The position numbers were made by a program, and so were the translations under genes. Shown here one piece after another: positions 10,670 to 18,457 of a stretch of 64,000 nucleotides of DNA (position 1 is its first letter; each line of letters starts with the position of its first letter). Source of the DNA: Thermoguttaceae bacterium (GTDB taxonomy: Bacteria > Planctomycetota > Planctomycetia > Pirellulales > Thermoguttaceae); assembly GCA_029975295.1 (NCBI GenBank), contig JARKPK010000104.1, positions 1 to 64,000 on the forward strand, read 5' to 3'. Below the pieces are notes generated by a model that was not told the DNA's origin, did no database searches, and worked only from the letters and a program-made list of their open reading frames with translations.

Positions 10670-11848
10670 TCACTGCATCACGAATTTGCTCCCCGCCCCG
10701 GGCGTCTCTTGAACATAACGAGGAACGGCGTAGCCGGGAAGCTGCGCGCGAAGCCGGCCGATCAGCTCGCGTCCGCGGCCGACCTCAACGGCGAAGTGGG
10801 CGGCGCCGGCCACTGGGTCTAACTGATGCAAATAATACGGCACCACCCGCAGATCGACCAGCCGCTCGAACAACTCGGCCAGCGTTTCCACGCGGTCGTT
10901 CACGCCGGCCAGCAGCACGGTTTGACTGAGCAACGGCACGCCTGCGTCAACCAGCCGCGCCAAGGCCTCGGCCGCATCGGCGGCAAGCTCGCGCGGATGA
11001 TTGACATGGATGGCCGCATACGGGGTGAGCCGACCGGCACGCAGCAGCCCCACCAACTCCGCGGTAACTCGCTGCGGCGCGACGATGGCCGTGCGCGTGT
11101 GGATGCGCACGCGGCGCAGGTGCGCTATTGCCGACAGCCGGCGAAGGACGGAGCCCAGTTGGTCGTCGGACAGCACCAGCGGATCGCCGCCGCTAAGGAT
11201 CACCTCCGCAAGCGACCGGTCGGCCTCGATCGCGCGGAAAGCGGCCGCGAACTTCGTTTCGATTTCGCCTTCGCCGGGGTCTGCGGCCGTTGCCGATGCC
11301 GACGCCAATTGCTCCGACTGCTGCCCACACCGCGCCGGCCGATGGCGGCGGAAACAGAATCGGCAATGGATGGCGCAGTGGTCGGAGGCCAGCAGCAGCG
11401 CTCGGCCGGGATATTTTTTGATGAGGTTCGGAGCGACGAGGGCCCGCCGCTCATCGAGCGGATCGTCGGTGTAGCCGGGCACGCTTGCGGTTTCGGCATG
11501 CCGCGGCCAGATTTGCGCCAAGAGCGGATCGGCGGGATCGCCGGGATGGATTCGTTCGAGGAACGCCCGGGGCGCTCGCACGGCATAGCCGGTGGCCTGT
11601 TCCACGGCAACAGCCTGGGCCACAGCGTCGGCAGGCAAGTTGAGCAACCGCCCGACGGCCTCGGCGCCGACCAAGGCGGTCGGTTCGCCCGTGTGGCCGG
11701 TGCTACAGTTGCGGCAATCGCCGACCGTTGGCGCACCGATGCAAACACTCGGCGCCGTCAGGCTTTCCGCCGCCTGGGGTGGTTCCAAGGGCGGTTTGCC
11801 GCCGCGTTCGGGAGATGTTGTACCGCCTAGACAACCCATCCTCGGCAT
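10670..11848 (-). CDS. epmB: EF-P beta-lysylation protein EpmB (KamA-family radical SAM lysine 2,3-aminomutase)
   Basis: A 392-residue radical SAM protein. CAIHCRFCF (Cys158, Cys162, Cys165) is the CxxxCxxC cluster motif, SGGDPLVLSD follows at about 219, HVNHPREL at about 281, and GAGSKF near the C-terminus contains the likely PLP-binding Lys388. EpmB converts (S)-alpha-lysine to (R)-beta-lysine, which EpmA attaches to EF-P. It lies divergently from efp with only 49 bases between start codons, and epmA follows efp, so the assignment is strong. The protein is longer at the N-terminus than E. coli EpmB and the extra part includes a CxxC-like GDCRNC. A TTG at 11674 could be an alternative start, so the extension is uncertain. 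Confidence 0.93.
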   Translation of the reverse strand: MPRMGCLGGTTSPERGGKPPLEPPQAAESLTAPSVCIGAPTVGDCRNCSTGHTGEPTALVGAEAVGRLLNLPADAVAQAVAVEQATGYAVRAPRAFLERIHPGDPADPLLAQIWPRHAETASVPGYTDDPLDERRALVAPNLIKKYPGRALLLASDHCAIHCRFCFRRHRPARCGQQSEQLASASATAADPGEGEIETKFAAAFRAIEADRSLAEVILSGGDPLVLSDDQLGSVLRRLSAIAHLRRVRIHTRTAIVAPQRVTAELVGLLRAGRLTPYAAIHVNHPRELAADAAEALARLVDAGVPLLSQTVLLAGVNDRVETLAELFERLVDLRVVPYYLHQLDPVAGAAHFAVEVGRGRELIGRLRAQLPGYAVPRYVQETPGAGSKFVMQ

Positions 11849-11897
11849 CGTAACATAAAAGGTCTTTAGCCTAAAGGTCTTTCAAGGTGGACATGTC
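11849..11897. promoter_or_regulatory. epmB-efp divergent control region with direct repeat and palindrome
   Basis: Only 49 bases separate the start codons. They hold two copies of AAAGGTCTTT (11858-11867 and 11873-11882), 15 bases apart, and between them the perfect palindrome CTTTAG-C-CTAAAG (11864-11876). The sequence is distinctly A/T-richer than its surroundings. AAGGTGG at 11884-11890 is the efp ribosome-binding site. The repeats could be an operator, an RNA hairpin in the efp leader or a small tandem duplication. Confidence 0.6.
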
Positions 11898-12467
11898 GTG
11901 GCCACGTACAACACTTCCGAGTTCCGAAAAGGTTTGAAGGTTCAGATCGACGGCGATCCCTACTTGATGATCCAATGCGATTTCGTCAAGCCGGGCAAAG
12001 GGCAAGCGCTGTATAAGTGCAAGTTGAAGAACCTGATTCGCAATACGGTTCTCGACCGCACCTACAAGAGCGGCGACTCGATCGAAGCGGCCGACATCGA
12101 GGAGATCGAAGCGCAATTCCTCTACAGGCAGCAGGATCAGTTCGTTTTCATGTGCACGGAATCGTACGAGCAATACGAGTTGACCGCCGACCAAGTGGAT
12201 GAGAACTGGAAGTATCTCAAAGAAGGGATGGTGTGCAGCATCCTGCTGTTTAACAACCGTCCGATCACGATAACACCGCCGAATCACGTGGTCCTCCGCG
12301 TCGAGTATTGCGAGCCGGGCGTGCGGGGCAATACGGCGACGAACGTCACCAAGCCGGTCCGCGTGGAAACGGGCGGAGAGTTCCAGTGCCCCGTGTTCGT
12401 CGAAATCGGCGACTTGATCAGGATCGACACCCGCACCGGCGAGTATATCGAGCGGGTGAAGGAATAG
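11898..12467 (+). CDS. efp: Translation elongation factor P
   Basis: A 189-residue protein with the three beta-barrel domains of EF-P: KOW-like N-terminal domain, central OB domain (about 66-126) and C-terminal OB domain (about 130-189, ending LIRIDTRTGEYIERVKE). EF-P binds between the ribosomal P and E sites and relieves stalling at polyproline. The loop KPGKGQA carries Lys34, the residue that EpmA modifies with beta-lysine in E. coli. The start is a GTG at 11898, supported by AAGGTGG 7 bases upstream and by the standard N-terminus (ATYNTSEFRKG). It is followed after 61 bases by epmA. Confidence 0.98.
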   Translation: MATYNTSEFRKGLKVQIDGDPYLMIQCDFVKPGKGQALYKCKLKNLIRNTVLDRTYKSGDSIEAADIEEIEAQFLYRQQDQFVFMCTESYEQYELTADQVDENWKYLKEGMVCSILLFNNRPITITPPNHVVLRVEYCEPGVRGNTATNVTKPVRVETGGEFQCPVFVEIGDLIRIDTRTGEYIERVKE

Positions 12468-12528
12468 CCTCATCGGACTCGCGTCCGATGGGCCGCATTT
12501 CGCCCCCGCAGGCCTTCGACCGCGCGAC

Positions 12529-13563
12529 ATGAAAAAAGCACTGTCGGCCCAGTTCCTCGCCAGTGTGTTGCAAGAGCAGCTCGATACGAGCGACCAATGG
12601 CGGCCGTCGGCCGCGCTCGAGATGCTTCGTCGCCGAGCCGAGTTGCTGGCCGCCGTGCGGCAGTTCTTCGACCGGCGCGGGTTCCTCGAAGTCGATACGC
12701 CGGCGATCTCGGCCGATACGGTGGTCGATCGGCACATCGAACCGTTTTCCACCGGCGTGCCGGCCGAGGTGGGCAAGCCGCCACGCCGACTGTGGCTGCA
12801 AACCTCGCCGGAGTTCGCCATGAAGCGTCTCTTGGCCGCCGGGGCCGAAGCGATTTACCAGATCTGCCGCGTGTTTCGGCTGGGCGAGCGTGGCCCGCTG
12901 CACAACCCCGAATTCACCATGGTGGAATGGTACCGCCGTGGCGACAGTTACCAACAGGGGATGTCGCTGCTGGCCGAGCTGGCCGAGGAGACTCTCGGCC
13001 GCGGGCGCGCCGAGCGCATTGCCTACGCCGAAGCGTTCGAGCGTTACGCGGGCGTCGATCCGCACCGCGCGCCGATCGCAGAGCTGCGCGAAGCGGCTCG
13101 GGGGCACGGCATCACGTGGCCCGAGAGCATGGAGGCCGACGACGACCGCGACGCCTGGCTCGACCTGCTGTTGACCGGCTGCGTGCAGCCGAACTTGGGC
13201 GTCGATCGGCCCGCGATCGTGTATGATTATCCAGCCGGCCAGTGCGCTTTGGCGCAGGTGCGCGAGGGCGACCCGCCCGCGGCCGAACGCTTTGAACTGT
13301 TCGTCGATGGGATCGAGCTGGCCAACGGCTATCACGAGCTTCGCGATCCGAACGAATTGCGGCGACGTAACCAGCGGATCAATCGCTTGCGCCGTGCCGA
13401 AGGAAAAAACACGCTGCCCGAGCGGAGCCGGCTGCTTCGGGCGATGGATTCGGGATTGCCCGAGTGTACGGGCGTGGCGATGGGTTTCGACCGCCTGTTG
13501 ATGGTCGCTGCCGGAGCGACGACGATTGAGCAAGTGATCCCGTTCCCCTTTGAGCGGGCGTGA
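12529..13563 (+). CDS. epmA: EF-P lysine ligase EpmA (GenX/PoxA, class II LysRS-like)
   Basis: A 344-residue protein resembling the catalytic core of class II lysyl-tRNA synthetase without the tRNA-binding domain, the normal EpmA form. Motif 2 is seen around YQICRVFRLGERGPLHNPEFTMVEWY, and motif 3 in GVAMGFDRLLMV. FELFVDGIELANGYHEL is the lysine-binding region. EpmA activates beta-lysine and transfers it to Lys34 of EF-P. The gene directly follows efp on the same strand. No strong ribosome-binding sequence precedes the ATG. Confidence 0.95.
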   Translation: MKKALSAQFLASVLQEQLDTSDQWRPSAALEMLRRRAELLAAVRQFFDRRGFLEVDTPAISADTVVDRHIEPFSTGVPAEVGKPPRRLWLQTSPEFAMKRLLAAGAEAIYQICRVFRLGERGPLHNPEFTMVEWYRRGDSYQQGMSLLAELAEETLGRGRAERIAYAEAFERYAGVDPHRAPIAELREAARGHGITWPESMEADDDRDAWLDLLLTGCVQPNLGVDRPAIVYDYPAGQCALAQVREGDPPAAERFELFVDGIELANGYHELRDPNELRRRNQRINRLRRAEGKNTLPERSRLLRAMDSGLPECTGVAMGFDRLLMVAAGATTIEQVIPFPFERA

Positions 13564-13649
13564 ATGCGCCGGAGCTGGAGAACGCTCGCGCGGAAGAAGA
13601 TCGCGGCGAGCGGGAACCCGGCAAAGACGAAGACTCGGAGCACCGTCCG

Positions 13650-13886
13650 ATGGCCAACGCGTTCGACCCTTACCGTGAAGCCTTGGTGATCGAAACCAAG
13701 ACGTTATGGGCCCCCGAGGCCGAATCGCTCGCACTGGGCGATCGGCAGCGCGGCGAGATCGCCGCTTGGCTGCACGCCCATCCGTCGGAGGCTGCGGAGT
13801 TGGAGTACCAGCGTCTGACAGCGGGCTTCTGCCGACAAATAACCGTAACAGCCGACGATGTCGCTCGCCGGCAAGCTGCCGGCTAA
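13650..13886 (+). CDS. Small protein of unknown function downstream of epmA
   Basis: A 78-residue acidic, soluble-looking protein (MANAFDPYREALVIETKTLW..., ending FCRQITVTADDVARRQAAG). No domain was recognised. The frame is open back to a GTG at 13560 that overlaps the epmA stop as GTGA, so a 108-residue coupled form is possible. I prefer the ATG at 13650, which has GGAG 9 bases upstream; the stretch before it is low-complexity and charged. Position right after epmA suggests co-transcription with the EF-P genes. Confidence 0.6.
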   Translation: MANAFDPYREALVIETKTLWAPEAESLALGDRQRGEIAAWLHAHPSEAAELEYQRLTAGFCRQITVTADDVARRQAAG

Positions 13887-14067
13887 GGGCACTTCCGTCG
13901 AGCCCGCAGGGTCCGTTCCCGTCTCTGCGCGGCCCGTTTTCGAGACCGCGCGGCCGATTGACGCCGACCGCGGCGGGGGGTAGCATACGGGGTTTGCGGG
14001 CGGCCCAACCGGGCGTCTCTCGCGTTGTTTTGGCGGTTTGGCGGTCCGTTTCACAGGGCTACTGGCG

Positions 14068-14391
14068 ATGCCGTTATTCGAAATCGAGACTGAGTCGCAC
14101 ATCATCATCACTTGGGCGGACAACGAAGATGCGGCCAAGGCCGTAGTGTTCGACAGTTACCCCAAAGAACCGCCCGTTCGAATCACCCGTCGCCCGCGCG
14201 ACACATGGGTCATTTCCAAGGCCGCGTTGGGCATTTCGGGCAAGACGGATCCCTGCCATGTGGCCCGCGATTGCCTGGCCAAGGCCGCCGGCGACAAGGT
14301 GCATGCCATCCGCCTTTACATGCAGCAAACCGGGGCCGATCTCGAGCGGTCGCGCAAGGCGATCGAGTCGAACATGGTCATGGGCTGGTGA
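14068..14391 (+). CDS. Conserved-looking hypothetical protein, 107 residues
   Basis: The protein (MPLFEIETESHIIITWADNEDAAKAVV..., ending AIESNMVMGW) has no signal peptide or membrane segment and is predicted to be a small mixed alpha/beta cytoplasmic protein. The composition is balanced and not that of a shadow frame. The in-frame codons before 14068 are rejected because they lie in GC-rich non-coding-looking sequence. The ribosome-binding site is weak. It stands between the EF-P group and the convergent mqnE gene. No function can be given. Confidence 0.6.
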   Translation: MPLFEIETESHIIITWADNEDAAKAVVFDSYPKEPPVRITRRPRDTWVISKAALGISGKTDPCHVARDCLAKAAGDKVHAIRLYMQQTGADLERSRKAIESNMVMGW

Positions 14392-14524
14392 AGGTCGGCC
14401 CAGTTGCCCGACGCTCTGCCGCCGCCTCCAGGTCGCGCAACCGAGTGCGCGGGCGTGTTCGACAAAGCCGGTGTATGGCGACCGAACGGGCCGACGCAAC
14501 GAGCGTCGTTCCTGTTTCCCGCGT

Positions 14525-15649
14525 TCATCGCCCGCTGAGCACCCAGGGAAACGGTCCATCTTGCCGAATCACCGGCCGGTAAAGCGAATCACGTTCGACC
14601 GGCGCACCGCCCGTTTCGCGGATCAGTCGCTCGATCTCTGCCACAGTCAAGGCCTGAGGGGCCGACGAACCGGCCTCGTGGTGAATCTTCTCTCGGCACA
14701 CCGTGCCGTCGAAGTCGTTCGCTCCATAACGCAATGCAATCTGGGCTGTGCCGACTCCTAATGAGACCCAGTACGCTTTCACGTGCTCGAAATTATCGAG
14801 CATCAACCGGCTGACGGCTACGGTGCGCAGCTCGTCCAACGCCGAAGTTTTCGGCAGATGGGCCAACGGCGTGTGGGCCGGATGAAACGAAAGCGGTACG
14901 AACGCCTGAAAACCACCGCTGCGTTCTTGCTGCTGCCGAAGTTGGATCAGGTGATCGATTCGGTGTTCGATCGACTCCAGATGCCCGAAAAGCATCGTGG
15001 CGTTCGACTTCAATCCCATGTTGTGCGCCACATGGTGGACGTTGAGCCAGGTTTGCGCGTCGGCCTTCCGCGGACAAACGCGGGTGCGGACCTCCGGATC
15101 GAAAATCTCGGCTCCTCCGCCGGGCAAGCTGCCCAAGCCGGCGGCCATCAATTCGGCCAATACGCTGCCGAGCGCCCGTCGCGTTTGTTGCGCGAACCAG
15201 GCGATCTCCACGGCCGTGAAGGCCTTGATGTGCAGCGTCGGGGCCGCGCGGCGAACCACTGCCACCAAGTCGCGATACCATGAAAACGGTTTCTCCGGAT
15301 GAACGCCGCCGACGATATGGATTTCGGTGCATCCGGCAGCGGCCGCCTCGCGGGCCTGCGCGGCTGCTTCCTCCGCCGTCATGACGTACGCCCGCGGATC
15401 GTCGGCATCGCAGCTAAACGCGCACAACGCACACCGATAAACACACACGTTCGTCGGATTCAGGTGCGCGTTGATGTTGTAGTACACGGTCGGCCCGTGC
15501 CGCCGTCGGCAAACCGCGTCGGCCAATTCGCCGACGGCGTGCAAATCGACGTCGTCGCGGAACAGGTACTCGCCGTCGGCCGCCGAGAGCCGCTCGCCTT
15601 GTTCGACCTTGCGACGGATTTCGTCGAATCTTGCGTCGTTAACCATCAT
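14525..15649 (-). CDS. mqnE: Aminofutalosine synthase MqnE (radical SAM)
   Basis: A 374-residue radical SAM enzyme. NPTNVCVYRCALCAFSCD contains the CxxxCxxC cluster motif, followed by EIHIVGGVHPEKPFSWY and LHIKAFTAVEI, the blocks that separate MqnE from MqnC. MqnE adds the adenosyl radical of SAM to the enolpyruvyl group of the chorismate-derived MqnA product, giving aminofutalosine, the second step of the futalosine route to menaquinone. GAGG precedes two adjacent ATGs at 15649 and 15646; the second has better spacing. Presence of this gene implies menaquinone as a quinone in this organism. Confidence 0.93.
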   Translation of the reverse strand: MMVNDARFDEIRRKVEQGERLSAADGEYLFRDDVDLHAVGELADAVCRRRHGPTVYYNINAHLNPTNVCVYRCALCAFSCDADDPRAYVMTAEEAAAQAREAAAAGCTEIHIVGGVHPEKPFSWYRDLVAVVRRAAPTLHIKAFTAVEIAWFAQQTRRALGSVLAELMAAGLGSLPGGGAEIFDPEVRTRVCPRKADAQTWLNVHHVAHNMGLKSNATMLFGHLESIEHRIDHLIQLRQQQERSGGFQAFVPLSFHPAHTPLAHLPKTSALDELRTVAVSRLMLDNFEHVKAYWVSLGVGTAQIALRYGANDFDGTVCREKIHHEAGSSAPQALTVAEIERLIRETGGAPVERDSLYRPVIRQDGPFPWVLSGR

Positions 15650-15741
15650 TCGCCTCGCTTACCCGCCTCGCTCCGCCGCCGAACCGACAACCACCGCCGC
15701 CCCGTTGACCAGCAAAGCCGCAGTGGCGATCATCGCCCGTC

Positions 15742-18132
15742 TTACCGCGGCGAAACGACCCGCATCGACCGTGGCGGCACGGGCACGGCCTGCAACGTCC
15801 GCCCTTCGACAGCGAACGTCGTCGTCAGCGGCTTCTGTGAGGCATTATACGCGGCCAACGTTCGCCGACCATCGCGGACAAAAGCGGCGAACAGCGGCTG
15901 ATCGGCCGACACGCTCGCATCGATGCGCCCCAGGTTCTTCAAGGTGCAAATCCAATGGTGCAGAAACGCCCGCGAGTTGCCTGCCTCGATCTTCAATTGC
16001 GGCTGCTCGGCATAGCGCGCGGCAGCGGCCGCCGGATCGGCCAAGGCCCCGAACATCAGCACCAAATCGCCCCAGCCGGTGTTGAAATCGGTTCCGCCCT
16101 TGCGCTGCGCGACGATCCGCTCGAAGTTCTTCCGAACGTAGTCGGGGTGCCTGCCCATGTAGAGCGAGGCGGGGGTGAACGGCAGCCAGTTGATGCCGTG
16201 GATGCAGTCGATGTCGCCCGAGAACCACGTGGCGAACGCGCCCTTGCCGCCCCAAACCATTCCCAAGGCCACTTGCGGGAAGTCGGGCGGATAGTTCTCG
16301 CCGGAGACGTCGAACCAGTACTCCTCGACGGCCGTTCGCTCGGTGTTGAACAGCATCAGCCCGGCGTCGCGGATTTCGGGCTTGTCCATCACCGCCCCCC
16401 AAAGGATCATGCCGTACCAGGCGTTGAGCGCTTCCGAAGACGACTCCTGATTGTTTCCGTCGGCGAAGTTCGCATCGCCCGAGGCCCACGAGTGTCCGGC
16501 GTATTTGTCGAAACAGCGCAGGTAGGGGAACATGCGATCGTTGCGGTCGGTCGAAGCGATGTCGCGAATCGCCAGTTCGACCATCGGCGCCCAGCGCCGA
16601 CCCCAGGCCGGATCGTCGCGGGCCGCCTCGGCCGCCGCGCGGATGAAGTAGCCGTAGTGAAAGTGATGATCGTTCAGCGGCAGGTCGCTGCCATACGAGG
16701 GCGGACTGCCGACCAGCGTTCCCCAGCGACGATCGTAGTAGAAGACGGCCTGCTGTTTGTCGGGCGCGGCGGTGAACCAATGCTCCAAACGGCGGCGGAT
16801 TTCGCCGAGGAACTTCTGCCGCAGTTCCGACTGCCCGACCGCCTCGGCCGAGCCGGCCAACGTGGCCAGCCGCCCCAGGTGCTTGCCTTCCCAGTAGGTG
16901 TCGCGGAACCGCTCCGGGGCGAGGGCGGCCTCTTCGCCAAGCAGTTCGATCAGCCGTGCCCGCTCCGCGGCCGAAAGGCCCTCGCCGGGCAAAAAGGGCA
17001 GAACGCCGTGGATCGGCACGACCGTCGAAAACGATTCGCCCGTGCCCACTTTCATCAGCCCGCGCACCGATTGATAGGTCAACGGCGTCAGCCGGTCGGT
17101 GGTGTATTTCCACTGGTGCGGATACAGGGCGAAGATCGCGCCGGGCGCGCGGCCTTCGAGCTGTTTGACCGTGAACCGATAAACGCTGTGGAGCTTGCCG
17201 CCTTCGACGCGGTATTCGAGCCGCGTGTCGGTAACGTGGTTGTGGGCGTGTCGCGCGAACAGAGCGAACGTTTCGGGCCGATCGTCGGGAAGCGCGGCCA
17301 CGGTGAAATAGTCTTTTCCCCGGGGCAATGCGATCGTCCATCGCTGCGGCTCGACCGGCGCGATCCGCCCACCGCCGGGCGCGAACAGCGCGTAGTGCCG
17401 ATCTTCCAGAGAGAAGCCCACCGCCGAAGCGCCGGCGGCCCCGGCGAACACCTTCGGCACTCGACCGAATGAGATTACCGGATCGGCCCCTTCGGCCCGG
17501 CAGAACACCATGGGCGAGCCGTGTCCGAACGAAGCCTTTAGCTTGGCCGCCCCGGCAGACAACTCGGCCTCGACGAACCAATCCGACCAACCGGCGCAGC
17601 GGGCGTCGCGGAACCGCTCGCCCATTTGAACCGCGCCGCTCGAACCGCTGACCGAGCCGCGCGTCGCACCCGCGGTTGTGCCGACGGCCCCGCCCTGCCT
17701 GCCGCCGTCTCCGGGCGCGGCCAAGGCAATCGTCATCTCGCCTTCCGGCCCGGGGCCGACGCCGAAGATGCCCGACTTATCCGCCCGCAGCCGCGAACCG
17801 TGATAGACCAACGACAATCCCTTCTCCGAAAAGCGGAGCGCCAACGGATGGGCGAAGATGTTCTGCGAAAAGGGCTGCCATACCAGCGAACTGAACCACT
17901 GGTTGGTGATGATCGGACCGCGGACCGCCTCGGCAACGTAGATCGTCTCGGGCAACGGCTTGCACGGTTGCGGACGGCTCAGCCGATAGCTGCCACCACC
18001 GGGAGCGGCCTCGGCGACGGCCGACGGCTCTCCGGCCGAGATGGACTCGTCGCCGGCCGAGGGCGGCAACACAAGAGCGAACACGGCCGCCAACGCAACC
18101 GGCCGCCAACGCAGATTATTCGCACCCGTCAT
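15742..18132 (-). CDS. Secreted GH81 endo-beta-1,3-glucanase
   Basis: A 796-residue protein with a signal peptide (hydrophobic stretch at about 11-27). The glycoside hydrolase family 81 signature is clear: IITNQWFSSLVWQ (about 74), YGSDLPLNDHHFHYGYF (480-496, with Asp488), SWASGDANFADGNNQESSSEA (548-568, with Glu563 and Glu567 as catalytic candidates) and WYGMILWG. GH81 enzymes cut beta-1,3-glucans such as laminarin or callose with inversion. Residues 144-170 form a small Gly/Ser/Thr-rich insert. AAGGA precedes the ATG. Planctomycetes use many secreted glycan hydrolases, in line with growth on algal or fungal polysaccharides. Confidence 0.9.
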   Translation of the reverse strand: MTGANNLRWRPVALAAVFALVLPPSAGDESISAGEPSAVAEAAPGGGSYRLSRPQPCKPLPETIYVAEAVRGPIITNQWFSSLVWQPFSQNIFAHPLALRFSEKGLSLVYHGSRLRADKSGIFGVGPGPEGEMTIALAAPGDGGRQGGAVGTTAGATRGSVSGSSGAVQMGERFRDARCAGWSDWFVEAELSAGAAKLKASFGHGSPMVFCRAEGADPVISFGRVPKVFAGAAGASAVGFSLEDRHYALFAPGGGRIAPVEPQRWTIALPRGKDYFTVAALPDDRPETFALFARHAHNHVTDTRLEYRVEGGKLHSVYRFTVKQLEGRAPGAIFALYPHQWKYTTDRLTPLTYQSVRGLMKVGTGESFSTVVPIHGVLPFLPGEGLSAAERARLIELLGEEAALAPERFRDTYWEGKHLGRLATLAGSAEAVGQSELRQKFLGEIRRRLEHWFTAAPDKQQAVFYYDRRWGTLVGSPPSYGSDLPLNDHHFHYGYFIRAAAEAARDDPAWGRRWAPMVELAIRDIASTDRNDRMFPYLRCFDKYAGHSWASGDANFADGNNQESSSEALNAWYGMILWGAVMDKPEIRDAGLMLFNTERTAVEEYWFDVSGENYPPDFPQVALGMVWGGKGAFATWFSGDIDCIHGINWLPFTPASLYMGRHPDYVRKNFERIVAQRKGGTDFNTGWGDLVLMFGALADPAAAAARYAEQPQLKIEAGNSRAFLHHWICTLKNLGRIDASVSADQPLFAAFVRDGRRTLAAYNASQKPLTTTFAVEGRTLQAVPVPPRSMRVVSPR

Positions 18133-18457
18133 TTCCTTCTCCCTAAGAAGCTGCTTTCAAGCGGCACGGCCGATGCCGAACGACGGAATCGACGGAAACG
18201 CCCCATCCGCCGCGCCCGCGGCAAAAGCGGTAGGCCGCAGCCGAGCGCCGATGCAAGAACCACTCTGTTCCGAATCATCCCGACGGCACGGCACGAAGCG
18301 TGCGAGAACGCCGTGCAAGAAACGGCCGTCGGGCGCGGCCGGCCCGCACCCACGGACCACCGCGCCCGATCGTACCATCATCAGCGAAGAAAAGGAATCG
18401 GCCCGGCTTTGCAGTACGATTCCGGCTCGCGACTCTGTCCGAATCGCTCAGCGCGGG
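18133..18457. other. Intergenic region between two minus-strand genes
   Basis: About 325 bases with no supported gene. It should hold the promoter of the GH81 gene and the 3' end of the 1231-residue gene. I saw no clear terminator. Confidence 0.4.

Noticed and set aside
15955..17472. 505-residue plus-strand frame opposite the GH81 gene
   Set aside because: Antisense shadow of a clear glycoside hydrolase with catalytic motifs on the minus strand.
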